Below, piece after piece: positions 8,932 through 19,000 of a stretch of DNA of 64,000 nt. The position numbers and the translations under genes were made by a program. The notes beneath the pieces are model-generated. The model saw only the letters and a list, made by a program, of their open reading frames with translations. It was not told the DNA's origin and did no database searches. Every line of letters begins with the position of its first letter. Position 1 is the stretch's first letter. The stretch comes from an uncultured Muribaculaceae bacterium. Its GTDB lineage: Bacteria > Bacteroidota > Bacteroidia > Bacteroidales > Muribaculaceae. The stretch spans positions 42,398-106,397 of the forward strand of contig CAJTME010000012.1 of the NCBI GenBank assembly GCA_910577315.1, given 5' to 3'.

Positions 8932-10179
8932 TTAGTAGATACGGCTCTTGCGGAACCACATCTCGTTGAAGTTTATGCCGAGGGTGATGTTGAGGTAGTT
9001 CTCCTTGATGAGGGCCTGGGGGTGGGCCTGGCGGTGTACCCAGCCTAGACCGATGTTGAGGACGGTCTTGAAGCCGGGGACTGGGAGGCCGACACCGGCG
9101 GTGAGGCTGTATTCGCGCACGTTGTTGTCGCGGACGATGATGTAGTCGCGGTTGAAGTAGCCGCCGAGGCGGTACTGGATGCGGCGTGCGTATGAGCCGC
9201 GGGTTGCCTGGCGGTATTGGGCGCCGAGGGCGATTTTGTATCGGTCGGCGAGCTGTCCTTTTTCGCCGGCGTATTTCGCGTCTGACCAGGGCTGGTAGGT
9301 GAAGTCGCCTTCAATCATGAGGCGGTCGTTCCACTCGTAGTTGATGCCGGCGCCCCAGGTGGAGGCGAGGGAGTAGAGGCCTTTGGTTTTGTATGAGTCG
9401 TGTTCTTCGGCCTCCGAGGATGCGTCGACGTCGTAGGCGTAGGTGCGGATTTTGCCGAGGAGTTTTTTAGCGGGGCTCCATACCAGGCCGAGGGTGAGGC
9501 GGTTGGGACCGAATGTCTGTGTGTACTGGAGGCCGGCGTCGAGGTGCCAGTCGTGGACGGAGAGCTCGTTTTCGTAGAGGGATGTGGAGCCGAGGTCGGT
9601 GATGGCGTAGGTGTCGTTGATGGTTGAGCCGAACATGTAGGCGATGTTGACGCCTGCGGTGAGGCCTCCGGCGATGCGTCCGGCGATGCCGAGGTAGAGT
9701 TCGTTGATGCTGCCTGAGCCCTGGCGGTTGGTGTAGCCGTTGTCGATGGTGTTGCCGAATGCGTATCCGACCGAGCTCCAGGGGAGGAGGCCGATGCTCA
9801 TGCCCATGCGTTTGCCGAGGGGGAACTGCATGGTGATGTAGTTGAGGCCGCCTCCAATCTGGTGTTCGGAGAGGCGGTCGCCGGCGGCGGTTGTCTCGGT
9901 GCTCCAGAGGTTTGTGAGGTCGGCGCCCATGTCGAAGAGGAAGGTGAGGGAGTCGATGCGGGCGTATGATGCGGGGTTCATCACGTTGATCTGTCGGCCG
10001 GAGTTCATGGCGTAGCCGACGCCGCCCATCGACTGCTGGGCTGAGGTGGCGTTGTCGCGGAGCATGCCGTAGCCGAAGCGGGAGTAGGGTGTTATGGTTC
10101 CGTTCTGGGCGGGGGCTGCGAGTGGGAGTGCCATTGCGATGATTGCCAGGATGGCGGGCAGGAGCTTATTGATTTTCAT
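8932..10179 (-). CDS. Outer-membrane beta-barrel protein (FadL/OmpP1-like)
   Basis: The 415-residue precursor has a clear signal peptide ending at about APAQ (residue 25). The mature part alternates short amphipathic strands rich in Gly, Tyr and Asn (for example TPYSRFGYGM and SMGGVGYAMNSGRQINVMNPASYA) and resembles FadL/OmpP1-type channel proteins found in this Bacteroidales cluster. The C-terminus ends in an aromatic residue (KSRIY), as is common for barrels, although phenylalanine is more usual. It overlaps the end of coaX by 14 bases and is followed by lptC, so it belongs to the coaX-lptC operon. The substrate is unknown, and no enzyme motif is seen. Confidence 0.88.
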   Translation of the reverse strand: MKINKLLPAILAIIAMALPLAAPAQNGTITPYSRFGYGMLRDNATSAQQSMGGVGYAMNSGRQINVMNPASYARIDSLTFLFDMGADLTNLWSTETTAAGDRLSEHQIGGGLNYITMQFPLGKRMGMSIGLLPWSSVGYAFGNTIDNGYTNRQGSGSINELYLGIAGRIAGGLTAGVNIAYMFGSTINDTYAITDLGSTSLYENELSVHDWHLDAGLQYTQTFGPNRLTLGLVWSPAKKLLGKIRTYAYDVDASSEAEEHDSYKTKGLYSLASTWGAGINYEWNDRLMIEGDFTYQPWSDAKYAGEKGQLADRYKIALGAQYRQATRGSYARRIQYRLGGYFNRDYIIVRDNNVREYSLTAGVGLPVPGFKTVLNIGLGWVHRQAHPQALIKENYLNITLGINFNEMWFRKSRIY

Positions 10180-10903
10180 TGTAGTTGAGGATGCTGTTTA
10201 GGCCGATGAGCACGAGGTTTGGCTCAACGTGGATTGGGGTGGTGATGAACGGTGTGATGAGGTCGGCGGAGCCGCCGGTGAGGAATACTTCGGGGTGCTG
10301 GTCGGCGAGGAGGCAGTGGCGGTAGTACTGGAGTTCGCCGACGACGCCGCGTATGGCTCCCGAGCGGAGGGCCGAGGCGGTGTCGTTGCCCCAGCGGGGG
10401 ACTGGGCCGTCGGTCTCGACGAGGGGGAGGGCCTTTGTGAAGTGGTTGAGGGCCTCGAGGCGGACGAAGATGCCGGGGGCGATGTTGCCGCCGATGTAGT
10501 GGCCGTCGGAGGTGACGACGTCGTATGTTATGGCGGTGCCCATGTCGACGACGAGCGACTGGCGCCCGGGGGCGAGTTGCCATGCGCCGGCGGCAGCGGC
10601 TATGCGGTCGGGGCCGAGGGTGGCGGGGGTGGCATAATCGATGGCGAGGGGCATGGGGGTGAATGCGTCGAGTATGATGACCTTTCGGGCGAACGGGGCG
10701 AGGAGGCGGCGTGTGTCGTCTTTGTCGCGGCGGCAGACCGAGCAGAATATGAGGGCGTCGACGGGTGCGTGGCCGTTGACGAAGTTGCGTATGTCGTCGA
10801 GGGTGGCGTGGCGGAGGGTGACCACCTCTGTCAGGTGGTCGCCGTGCCACAGGCCGAGCTTTGTGGATGAGTTGCCTTCGTCGATGGTCAGTTTGGTTGT
10901 CAT
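10166..10903 (-). CDS. coaX: Type III pantothenate kinase
   Basis: CoaX phosphorylates pantothenate, the first step of coenzyme A synthesis, in the cytoplasm. The protein carries the ASKHA-fold signatures DEGNSSTKLG (DxGN-type phosphate loop) near the N-terminus, the central GPDRIAA, and the DMGTAITYDVV phosphate-binding motif, followed by GGNIAPG. I chose the ATG at 10901-10903, giving 245 residues. The frame remains open 13 codons upstream, but the family begins at MTTKLTIDEGN and the promoter -7 element lies only 8 bases before this ATG. It overlaps the next gene by 14 bases and is the first gene of the coaX, barrel, lptC, CorC/HlyC operon. Confidence 0.93.
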   Translation of the reverse strand: MTTKLTIDEGNSSTKLGLWHGDHLTEVVTLRHATLDDIRNFVNGHAPVDALIFCSVCRRDKDDTRRLLAPFARKVIILDAFTPMPLAIDYATPATLGPDRIAAAAGAWQLAPGRQSLVVDMGTAITYDVVTSDGHYIGGNIAPGIFVRLEALNHFTKALPLVETDGPVPRWGNDTASALRSGAIRGVVGELQYYRHCLLADQHPEVFLTGGSADLITPFITTPIHVEPNLVLIGLNSILNYNENQ

Positions 10904-10911
10904 ACGGAGGG

Positions 10912-10943
10912 CAAAATTACGAAATCCCACGCCAATAGCCAAA
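10912..10943 (-). promoter_or_regulatory. Promoter of the coaX operon
   Basis: On the minus strand TTTG (10940-10943) and TAATTTTG (10912-10919) are 20 bases apart. The coaX ATG begins 8 bases after the -7 element, so the mRNA would be leaderless or nearly so. Confidence 0.65.
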
Positions 10944-10979
10944 AAATTAGAGATTTTTATAAATAGTGCGGCTGGGAGA

Positions 10980-11142
10980 GACAGGGCGCCTTCGACGCGA
11001 CATGTTCTTTTTGTTTTGCGGTGCGGGTGGGTATGGCGCCTTCGGCGCTACATATTACCGTGCGGGTGGATGGGCGGGGCTACACCAATCGCGTGCCGCT
11101 CTTGGTGGGGTTAACGACGATGGCGTCGTCTGCGACGACTGG
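10980..11142. repeat. Composite GC-rich repeat, copy 1 (hairpins plus CACCAA...GTCGTC module)
   Basis: Contains a degenerate hairpin (GGCGCCTTCGACGCGAC), a T-rich spacer, a perfect hairpin GGCGCC-TTC-GGCGCT followed by TAC (11035-11051), and the module from CACCAATCGCG to GTCGTC-TGC-GACGAC (11083-11140). The whole block is nearly identical to 12391-12493 plus 12597-12660 in the same orientation. It fills most of the gap between coaX and the nuclease gene. Confidence 0.9.
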
Positions 11143-11171
11143 TGGTGGCGTTTAGAGCAGTATTGTTTATG

Positions 11172-12317
11172 CTATTTGATTGCATTTTGCAGGAACTTTT
11201 CGAGCTGTTTCTTGTCGGGGAGGCACAACTGATAGGTCGAAACGAATAAAGAATTATCCATACCGGCTAAGGCATATTCAACCATTCGTTTTCCTTTTCG
11301 TGTACAAAGCAATATGCCAACAGGCGGATTATCACCTGGTTGCATCTCATTTGCTCTGTAATACGACACATAGGCGTTGAGCTGACCGAGGTATTCATGC
11401 TTGAACTCATCATTCTTCAGTTCAATCACAACGTTGCAATGCAGCAAGCGATTGTAAAAAACAAGGTCAGCGAAATAATATCGGTCATCAATAATCATGC
11501 GCTTTTGTCGTGCCTCAAAACAGAAGCCTTTACCCAATTCAAGCATGAACTCTTGAAGATGGGATATTAGACTGTCCTCCAAATCGTTTTCCGTGATGTA
11601 TTCACCGGCATTTAGTCCGAGAAATTCCAACGCCAAAGGGTCTTTGATTTGAAGAACGGAGTTTTGATGTTCGGTTATTTCTGAAAGTTTCTGTATTGCC
11701 AATTCGGGTGATTGACTCAACCCGACCCTTATGTGCAAATTCGTGGATATTTGGCGACGAAGTTCCTTAACGCTCCATACATTGCGCATACACTCAAATT
11801 CGTAGAAGAAACGAATGAGAGGATCATCTACCGTAAGGAGCTCGACAATATGGGAGAACGAGAGATTTGATATGAGCGTTTTAGCCGGAGTTGTGAATTT
11901 GTCCGACGCCGTCGGACAAATTGGACGTGCATTTAATTGAAGGGATAATATATTTGAAAGCTCAGGAAATTTGTCCGACAGCATCGGACAAATTGAATTT
12001 GCGGCATCCGCAAGTTGAGGGTATTGCATATAGAACCGGCGCGCATTCTTGAGTAATGTCACGTTAAGACCGGATATTTTCAATTGCTCAACGAGATTGG
12101 ACAGCAGTCTTGCGCCATACTGAGCGCGGTCATTTCCGCATTGCTCGTATTCCACAATATAACGGCCAATCAGCCAGTTCCGAATTGTAGCAAATCGGTT
12201 GACGGCATTAACCGCCGATGTCTGCAATGCGGAATGAATAGAGGATATGCACCGGGTGAGAGCCTCAAAGCTGAAACTATCCAAGGAATGTGAAGAATGA
12301 TTAATGATGTTGTCCAT
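11172..12317 (-). CDS. DUF1016/YhcG-family PDDEXK nuclease-domain protein
   Basis: This 381-residue protein has an N-terminal DUF1016 winged-helix-like region (about 20-180; GRYIVEYEQCGNDRAQYG and LKNARRFYMQYPQL) and a C-terminal PDDEXK nuclease fold (about 230-375). The catalytic signature is visible as the Asp of YFADLVFYN followed by VVIELK (ExK), then GQLNAYVSYY. YhcG-type proteins are widespread in accessory genome regions and near restriction or defence genes, but the biological role is not settled. No partner gene is adjacent. Base composition is clearly AT-richer than the neighbouring genes, and the gene sits between two direct copies of a composite repeat (10980-11142 and 12391-12692), both signs of acquisition. 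The gene itself looks intact. The start ATG is at 12315-12317. Confidence 0.9.
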   Translation of the reverse strand: MDNIINHSSHSLDSFSFEALTRCISSIHSALQTSAVNAVNRFATIRNWLIGRYIVEYEQCGNDRAQYGARLLSNLVEQLKISGLNVTLLKNARRFYMQYPQLADAANSICPMLSDKFPELSNILSLQLNARPICPTASDKFTTPAKTLISNLSFSHIVELLTVDDPLIRFFYEFECMRNVWSVKELRRQISTNLHIRVGLSQSPELAIQKLSEITEHQNSVLQIKDPLALEFLGLNAGEYITENDLEDSLISHLQEFMLELGKGFCFEARQKRMIIDDRYYFADLVFYNRLLHCNVVIELKNDEFKHEYLGQLNAYVSYYRANEMQPGDNPPVGILLCTRKGKRMVEYALAGMDNSLFVSTYQLCLPDKKQLEKFLQNAIK

Positions 12318-12390
12318 TGCAGTTGCAAAATTATAAAAATATTCTGATAATTAGGCTCTAACGAACCTGAAATGTTGGTGGGACGACGAG

Positions 12391-12692
12391 AGACAGGGCG
12401 CCTGCGGCGCTACATGTTCTTTTTGTTTTGCGGTGCGGGTGGGTATGGCGCCTTCGGCGCTACATATTGCCATGCGGGTGGATGGGCGGGGCTCCGCCAC
12501 TTGCCTCACCCGCAAAAGTCCTCGGAGAGCACGTGATCGTGGCTGTCCACCACATCGTCCTCTGCGAGGACTCGATAGTATATGGCCACCAATCGCCCCA
12601 CCAATCGCCCTTTTGGGGCTCTTGGTGGGGTTAACGACGATGGCGTCGTCTGCGACGACTGGTGGCGGGGGCTCCGTCGCTTCCGACGGAGG
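12391..12692. repeat. Composite GC-rich repeat, copy 2, with extra hairpins
   Basis: Starts with hairpins GGCGCC-TGC-GGCGCT followed by TAC (12397-12413) and GGCGCC-TTC-GGCGCT followed by TAC (12447-12463), as in copy 1. It then diverges for about 100 bases, which include a GTCCTC-TGC-GAGGAC stem near 12557, before the shared CACCAA...TTGGTGGGG...GTCGTC-TGC-GACGAC module (12597-12660). It ends with a CTCCGTCG/CGACGGAG stem. No gene is visible here. Confidence 0.88.
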
Positions 12693-12718
12693 GGGGCTTT
12701 GACGGATGGTTGGGGGAT

Positions 12719-12750
12719 AAAAAAAGCCATCCGGGGTGGGATGGCTTTTT
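12719..12750 (-). terminator. Terminator of the 12768-15761 gene
   Basis: AAAAAGCCATCC and its complement flank a 5-base loop. Read on the minus strand the stem is followed by a run of T, giving a standard intrinsic terminator 18 bases after the stop. Confidence 0.9.
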
Positions 12751-12767
12751 ATGGGGAGGGGATGGGA

Positions 12768-15761
12768 TCAGAGGATTACCTTGATGGTGGCAGCGCCGGT
12801 GGTGATGATGGCGGGGCCGGAGAGGGCTGAGGCGTCGATGGCGGTGCCGGTGGCGCGGAGGAGGAGGGTGCCCTGGAGGGTGTAGACGCTGACGGTGGCC
12901 TCGCGGTCGAGACGGATGGTGCGGGTGGCACGGTCGTAGGTGAGGACGGGAGTGTCGGCGGTTATGTCTTCAACGCCGGAGGTTTCGCTGAGGAAGAGCG
13001 AGATGTTGGGACGGTCGCGGTAGAGGGCGCCGTAGCCGGTGAAGTCGAAGGGTTCGGTGTCGCTGTAGTAGGCGGTGGTCACGTTGTTGCCGTCCTTGGG
13101 GGAGAGGGCGTCGAATATCACGCTGGCGGTGGTTTCGGAGGCGTGCTGGGTGAAGATGCACAGGCTGCCGCCGGTGTATTCAAATGGTTCGTCGAACATC
13201 AGGGTCACGGCTTTCTTGGCGGGGTCGATGGTGACGGTGCCGTCGAATACCTGGGTGAAGTCTGAGGGGGCGAGGGTGGAGCCTGAGTTGAAGTCGGTGG
13301 CGTCGGTGTTGGCGAGGGCAATCTTGGCGCTGAAGGGGCCGGGGGCGGTGGTGGTCATCAGCGAGTAGTAATAGATGATGCCTTCGATTCGGGCGGCTGC
13401 CGAGCCCATTTCAGCGGCGCTGTATAGGGTCTGGGCGGCTGAGTATTTGTAACGGAGGCAGAAGGGGGCGAAGGCGGTGAAGGTCGTGCCGTCGGTGATT
13501 TCGTGCCATTTGCCGGCGGGGAGGACGAGGACTTCGGTTGCGGGCGAGAGGTCGTTGGCGGTGTTGGGGTCGCCGCTGACGGTGACTTTTGCGCTGACGG
13601 CATAGGTGCCGGCGGTTGCGGGAGTCCAGTCGATGGTTACTTCAGCCGAAGTGAGGGCGGGGATTTCCTGGTTGACGGTGCGCGAGGCGAGGGTTTTGCC
13701 GTCGGCGTCGACCAGGGCGAGGGTGAAGTCGGAGACGGCGTTGAAGCCGCAGTTCTCGACGGTGACGGTGTAGGTGGTGGGTGCGCCGACGCCGGTTCCC
13801 GATGTGCCGGTGACGCCGGTGGCGGCGAGGTCGATGTCGAAGATTTCGCGGACGTAGACGCCTTTTATCTCAACGGGGTTGGCGAGGGTTACGCCGAAGC
13901 CGATGTTGTAGTTTCCGTCATGGTCGACGGCGAAGGGAATCGAGCGGGTTTCCCACTCAAGGTCGGTGATGGCGCCGACGTTGTCCTCGAGGGTGGCGGT
14001 GAGGTCGGCGGGGGTGAGGCCCTGGCCAAGTTTCACCTGATATGTGGCGGGGAAGAGGTCGCCCCAGAGGCGGACGTCGTAGGAGATGGCGTAGTGCTTG
14101 CCGGCCTCGAGGGCGAAGGCGGGCGATATGAGCCAGTCGTCGGTGGGCTCGACGCCGCCCACTAGGGTTTCGGGATAGAAGCGGAAGGAGGTGTCAGAGC
14201 CGCCCCAGTTGCGGAGGATTGACCATAGGAACTGGTCGTTGTCGCCGTTGACGACGGTCCAGAGGTTGGCCTGGGCCTCGTCGGTGAGGTCCATGGTGTA
14301 GGGGAGGGTGATGGCGGGGCCGCTGATGCAGGGCGCGGTCGAGGCGGTTGTGCCGGCGCCGGCTGCGGTGGAGGGTGTCACATCATATATATAGGCGCCG
14401 GTGGCGGTGATGTCGGTGTCGGTGACGGATGTTGCGGCGGTGGATTCGGTGATGACCTTTCCGTCGGGGCGGCGCACGACGCGGTAGGTGAGCTGTGCGG
14501 CGTCAAACCATCCGCCCTGGGCGCCGGTGGCGGGTGCGTTCCAGGTGACGGTGATGTCGTATTTGTCGGGGTCGGGGCGCGAGGCGGCGAGGGCTGTTAC
14601 AGCGCCGGGGCGGTCGGTGCCGACGAAGACGGGGTTGGCGTAGGCGTGCTCGCCTTCGGCACCGTTGGTCGAGGCGGCGACGCTGAGGTCGACGGTGGCG
14701 TCGGCAGCGGCAGCATAGGTGTATGTGTCGTCAGCGCCGGGGGTGCGGCCCATGAGAGTGGCGACGGGTTTGCCGTCGGCATAGACGGTGATGTCGAGGG
14801 TGGAGAGGGGCTGTCCGGCGCGAGTCAGCGAGGGGTTGGTCCACGAGAGGGTGGCGCTGCGCGAGCCGTCGGCTGCGGGAACCACCGTGAAATCGGCGGG
14901 AGCCTGCGGGGCGAGGGGGCTGATGGGGTTGGGGTCGACGTAGAGTGCGACGAGCTCGGTGGTGTCTTTGATCTTGCCGAGGTCGTTGACGGTGAAGAAC
15001 CAGTCTTCGGTCATGTCGATGCGGACGAGGGTGCTGGCGCCGACGCCGCCGGCCTCGGTGAGGGCAGCCCAGTAGAAGGCGCCGGCTGTGGCGTCGTAGG
15101 TCATGCTCTGGAGGCCGGCGGGAATGTAGCCGGTGTCTTCCATGGCCTCGAGGGGCTTGCCGGTGCGGCCGTCGAGGGCCCATAGGGCGCCGTCGTCGGC
15201 GACGCCGAAGAGGTCGCCGTAGTCGTTGAAGGCAATTGTCTGTATGGCGACGATGCCCTGGGTGCCGAGGGTGGTGCCGTCGCCGGTGGCGGGGTCGATG
15301 CGGATGTAGCCGAGGTCGGCCTCAATGCCGTTTTCGGTGATTACGGCCGAGCTGAGATCCATGCCGATTGCATAGAGCATGCCGTCGGCGGGATTCCATG
15401 CCATGTCGAAGGCGACGATTGAGGCGGGGGTGTCGACCTGATAGTCGTAAGCCTTGACGAGGGAGATTCGCTTTGAGGCGAGGTCGACGGCCCACAGGCC
15501 GGTGGCGAGCATGCCGTCGGCGTCGCAGACGAGGAGGTAGTAGGTTGTGCCGTCGCAGGCGCCGGCGCGGATGATTGGGAATTGGGAGAGGTCGAGCTCC
15601 TCGGTTATGTCGGCGGGATTGTCGGCAGAGAATGAAACGAGGGCCGTCGGGGCTGCCGGCTCGGAGTAAACTCGGACACCGTAGACACGGGCCACGTTTT
15701 GAGCTGTCACGGCGCAGAAGCATAATGTGATGGCGGTGAACAGCGATAACAGTTTTTTCAT
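12768..15761 (-). CDS. Large secreted adhesin-like protein (choice-of-anchor/fibronectin-type domains)
   Basis: The protein is 997 residues from the ATG at 15759-15761. The frame extends 11 codons further up, but MKKLLSLFTAITLCFCAVTAQ is a clean signal peptide. The N-terminal third (about 20-275) looks like a beta-propeller-like region (repeats such as GVADDGALWALDGRTG). Fibronectin-III-like segments follow (about 285-470), then a cleaved-adhesin or choice-of-anchor J-type domain with YTMDLTDEAQANLWTVVNGD and DDWLISPAF (about 480-640), a CARDB-like domain (about 660-760), and another beta-sandwich. The C-terminus (VSVYTLQGTLLL...) resembles a type IX secretion type-A tail. Role inferred: exported surface or matrix protein; ligand unknown. 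It has its own promoter and terminator, so it is probably monocistronic. Confidence 0.85.
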   Translation of the reverse strand: MKKLLSLFTAITLCFCAVTAQNVARVYGVRVYSEPAAPTALVSFSADNPADITEELDLSQFPIIRAGACDGTTYYLLVCDADGMLATGLWAVDLASKRISLVKAYDYQVDTPASIVAFDMAWNPADGMLYAIGMDLSSAVITENGIEADLGYIRIDPATGDGTTLGTQGIVAIQTIAFNDYGDLFGVADDGALWALDGRTGKPLEAMEDTGYIPAGLQSMTYDATAGAFYWAALTEAGGVGASTLVRIDMTEDWFFTVNDLGKIKDTTELVALYVDPNPISPLAPQAPADFTVVPAADGSRSATLSWTNPSLTRAGQPLSTLDITVYADGKPVATLMGRTPGADDTYTYAAAADATVDLSVAASTNGAEGEHAYANPVFVGTDRPGAVTALAASRPDPDKYDITVTWNAPATGAQGGWFDAAQLTYRVVRRPDGKVITESTAATSVTDTDITATGAYIYDVTPSTAAGAGTTASTAPCISGPAITLPYTMDLTDEAQANLWTVVNGDNDQFLWSILRNWGGSDTSFRFYPETLVGGVEPTDDWLISPAFALEAGKHYAISYDVRLWGDLFPATYQVKLGQGLTPADLTATLEDNVGAITDLEWETRSIPFAVDHDGNYNIGFGVTLANPVEIKGVYVREIFDIDLAATGVTGTSGTGVGAPTTYTVTVENCGFNAVSDFTLALVDADGKTLASRTVNQEIPALTSAEVTIDWTPATAGTYAVSAKVTVSGDPNTANDLSPATEVLVLPAGKWHEITDGTTFTAFAPFCLRYKYSAAQTLYSAAEMGSAAARIEGIIYYYSLMTTTAPGPFSAKIALANTDATDFNSGSTLAPSDFTQVFDGTVTIDPAKKAVTLMFDEPFEYTGGSLCIFTQHASETTASVIFDALSPKDGNNVTTAYYSDTEPFDFTGYGALYRDRPNISLFLSETSGVEDITADTPVLTYDRATRTIRLDREATVSVYTLQGTLLLRATGTAIDASALSGPAIITTGAATIKVIL

Positions 15762-15843
15762 ATGATGTGTGTTATGGTTGGGATTGCGCGACAAAATGAC
15801 GTACTGGGGCGTGTGGTAGCTGCATTTGGCAAGCTTTCGGCGG

Positions 15844-15874
15844 CAAAGTTAAGAAAAATTCTTTTACATGTCAA
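15844..15874 (-). promoter_or_regulatory. Promoter of the 12768-15761 gene
   Basis: On the minus strand TTGA (15871-15874) lies 19 bases before TAACTTTG (15844-15851), a good match to the Bacteroidota pattern, about 80 bases before the ATG. Confidence 0.7.
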
Positions 15875-15927
15875 GAAATAAGCAAGTAAAAAATTGTAAG
15901 TGGTTTTTAGGAGATTTAATGAAAAGC

Positions 15928-15959
15928 GACAGGGCGCGGCCTCGCGGTCGCGCCCTGTC
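15928..15959 (-). terminator. Terminator of the 16012-19527 gene
   Basis: An 11 bp stem GACAGGGCGCG/CGCGCCCTGTC closes a 10-base loop. On the minus strand it is followed by GCTTTTC, about 50 bases after the stop. Confidence 0.85.
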
Positions 15960-16011
15960 TTACCAATTATATCAAGTGTATAAGTTACCTCTTATCGGTT
16001 AACTTATGGGT

Positions 16012-19000
16012 TTATTTCACGTATTCCTTGGTGACCTTGTCGCCACGGCGGACGATGTAGACACCGGGCGTGATTTCGCCTTCGATGCGGAGACCCTGGA
16101 GGTTGTAGTACTCGGCGGGGGCGTCAACACCTTCGATTTCGGCTTCGGAGATGCCGGAAAGGTTGTCGGAGGTGAGCTCAATCTCAAGGTCTTTGTCCAC
16201 AAATTCAGAGCCGGTATTAACCTGGGCAGGAACGTGAACCACGGCGAGTTCAAGCTGGCCGTTGGCGCGGGAGTTCCCGTTGACCTTGAAACGGGCCGGG
16301 GCATTGCCTTTCACGATGATTTCCTGGTCGGGGTTGACAATGAAAGGATAGGCAGCGTAGCCCTTGAAGCGTAGGTTGGTCTTGATTGACTGGCCTGAAA
16401 CGTCGCCGTAGCCAACACCCTCGACAAGGACGTGGTATGAACCATATTGGTCGTCTTTGTTACTCATGTTGGCGATGTACGACCAGTTGTGTTCCATGTG
16501 GTTGTAGTTGGAGGCATTGAACACGGGTGTGTGGGGTGTCACGCCGTTATAGAAGGTGGGGTCGGCAGCCACAATCCAGTTATCCTTGTCGGCGATGCGG
16601 CCTGCCACGCCGTTCTCGATGGCATTGACCTGGAAGGCGGGATACCATGCGATGTTGTCGGGAGCGGAGTTGTCACCGTGTTTGTGCATGGCGTGTTTAT
16701 AGTTCGCTTCATATTCCACGACGGCGGTGGCGTCCCAACGGGGTACATCTGTGCCTTCCTGGCTGCTGCGGAAAAGTTTCTTGAAAGAACCTTCCTTGAC
16801 GGCGATGGGGCTGAGGAGCTGACCTTCATAGTTCATGGTGCCCTTGATAGGACGGACACGGAAGCGTAGGGGCTGACCCTTGTAGTTGACGCCATCAATG
16901 ATGAGGTCGTTTTGGAATTTGTACTTATCCTCGTTAGTCTTTTCGATGTAAGTGGCACGACCGTATATGTCAGCGGTTTTGCCAACTACGATATAGTCCA
17001 TCTCAAAAGCAGTGGGGACACCATTGTAGTGGCCGAGCGACATGAGGTCGCCGTCATCTTCAGAATAATAGAGGTCGTAGCGGACGTCATAGTTATAGCT
17101 GGAGATTGTGCTGATGTCGGTGCTGTTTACGGTGACGTTTGCCTTAGCATGGTTGGCATAGGGGAGCTGCGCGTAACCCGAGAGGGCGTTGCCGAGGATT
17201 TCATCACCTACGCTGAGATCAGTGGCTTCCTGTGTTACGGTAACGTCGCCGATGCTCATGCTTGGTTGCGGGTTGAAGGGCAGCAGAACGGTTGTCTTGT
17301 AGAGTTCGTCGTAGATAATGTAGTGAGGCTTCGATACGTCAAGACCGTAGGCAGCCCAGTTGAACTGGTTGTAGTCGTTGGTTTCGGATGTGCGGTTGAT
17401 GGCGTAATGCACTTCGGCGTCTCCAGCATCTTCGGCATTGTCGCGGGTGTTTTTGGCCGGGCCTACGATGCCGAGATTAAAGGTCGCCCACCAGCGGAGG
17501 TCGCCGAACGCGGGCGTTTTGCCTGCGAGTGTAGTGGGATTGCTCTTCAAGTATTCATAGTATGCGGCTGTGGCGTCAATGAAAGACATTTTGAATTTGC
17601 AATCAGCTGCAGCTGCATCTATTGGGAGGATGAACACGCCCTCACTTTTTTCAGCCGAAATGATCTTACTCTGATCCCAACCTGTACCAGTGCCAGTGCC
17701 AACATTGGAACCGATGAAGTAGAGGTTGTCTTTTTCGTGAGTGCGCATGTCCTGCCATTCAGCGAATGTGATGTATGACTGGATGGCAACGCCATCACCT
17801 GTACCGTATATGAACTTGTTCCAGTTTACGGCATCGAAGCTAATGCCGTTGTTAAGACGGCTGTTATATTCAATTGTATTGTTGGCGACTTTCTTGTTTT
17901 TGACATAGAATGTCACGCCGCAGTAGAGTTCGGGATTTTCAACATCGCAATAGAACATTGTCGAACCTTCCTCGATGGGGTACATTTGGAATTCGGCACT
18001 CGTTTGATTTGCGTTCGAAAGGAGGTTGAATTTGCATGTGGGAGTTCCATCCCAGTAGTTGTGATAGTCTGCACCGCCATTGAGGTAGATGCGGTTGGCG
18101 ATGAGCATGGATTCGTCAAATTCAACGCCCTCGTAGTTGTTGCTCTTGCCGGGTTCGTAGATGTTGCCGTTGACGACTTTATAGTTGGCGGTCTGAGCGT
18201 TGTTGTTGCCAATGTTGAAGATTATGTACTGGGCGTTGCGGTCGAGCTCGATTTTCCAAATTTTGCCGCTGACGTGGGTCATTGCGGTGCCGGGGAATTC
18301 GCCGAGGTATTTGGTGCCGGATGTCCAGGCATAGGCTTTGGGAGTGGCCCAGTTGAGGGTGTTGCGGAAATATACAACGAATTTCTCGGTGGGGTCAATG
18401 GGGGTGTCGCCGGACTTCTTGGAGAGTTTGGCGGTCATGTCCTTGAGGTTTACGGTGAGGACATAGGTGTCGTTGCCGGGATTGCTTACCTTGAAGTTGG
18501 ATGCTGCGCCATAGCCATCAAGTTCCTTGATGGTTTCGTTGGTGTCGAGAGTCGGAGTTGTGTTTCCAGTGTTAGCGCCGTAATATTTGGCGGGGTTGGA
18601 TGACAGGAAGCGGTAGTAGTTGTCGCCGGTGGCGTTGGAGAAAGTTATTTCTTTTGAATAAACACCTTCGCTTTCGGATGTGAGTTCAACATAGGTGGTG
18701 TTGGTCCAATCAGTGCCGCTGATGTCACCGCGAACAAAGAGTTTTTCGGGATAGGTGGGGTCGATGGGGTCGACGGTGGTGCCTGAGATGGTCAAGGTAT
18801 TGGCATTGGAATTAAATGTGAAGGTGTAAGATCCCTCTACATCCATATACCAGTTGGTGCCGTTGGAAGTTCCTGCGCTCAGCGCACGGTTGAGCTGCGA
18901 TGCGGTGATGTTGTTGTCGGCGGAGTTGGTAGAATAGTACCATGCGACCTCAGAGTTGTCTTCCTCCTTTTGCTTTTGAATACCAAAGGTATAACCCTTG

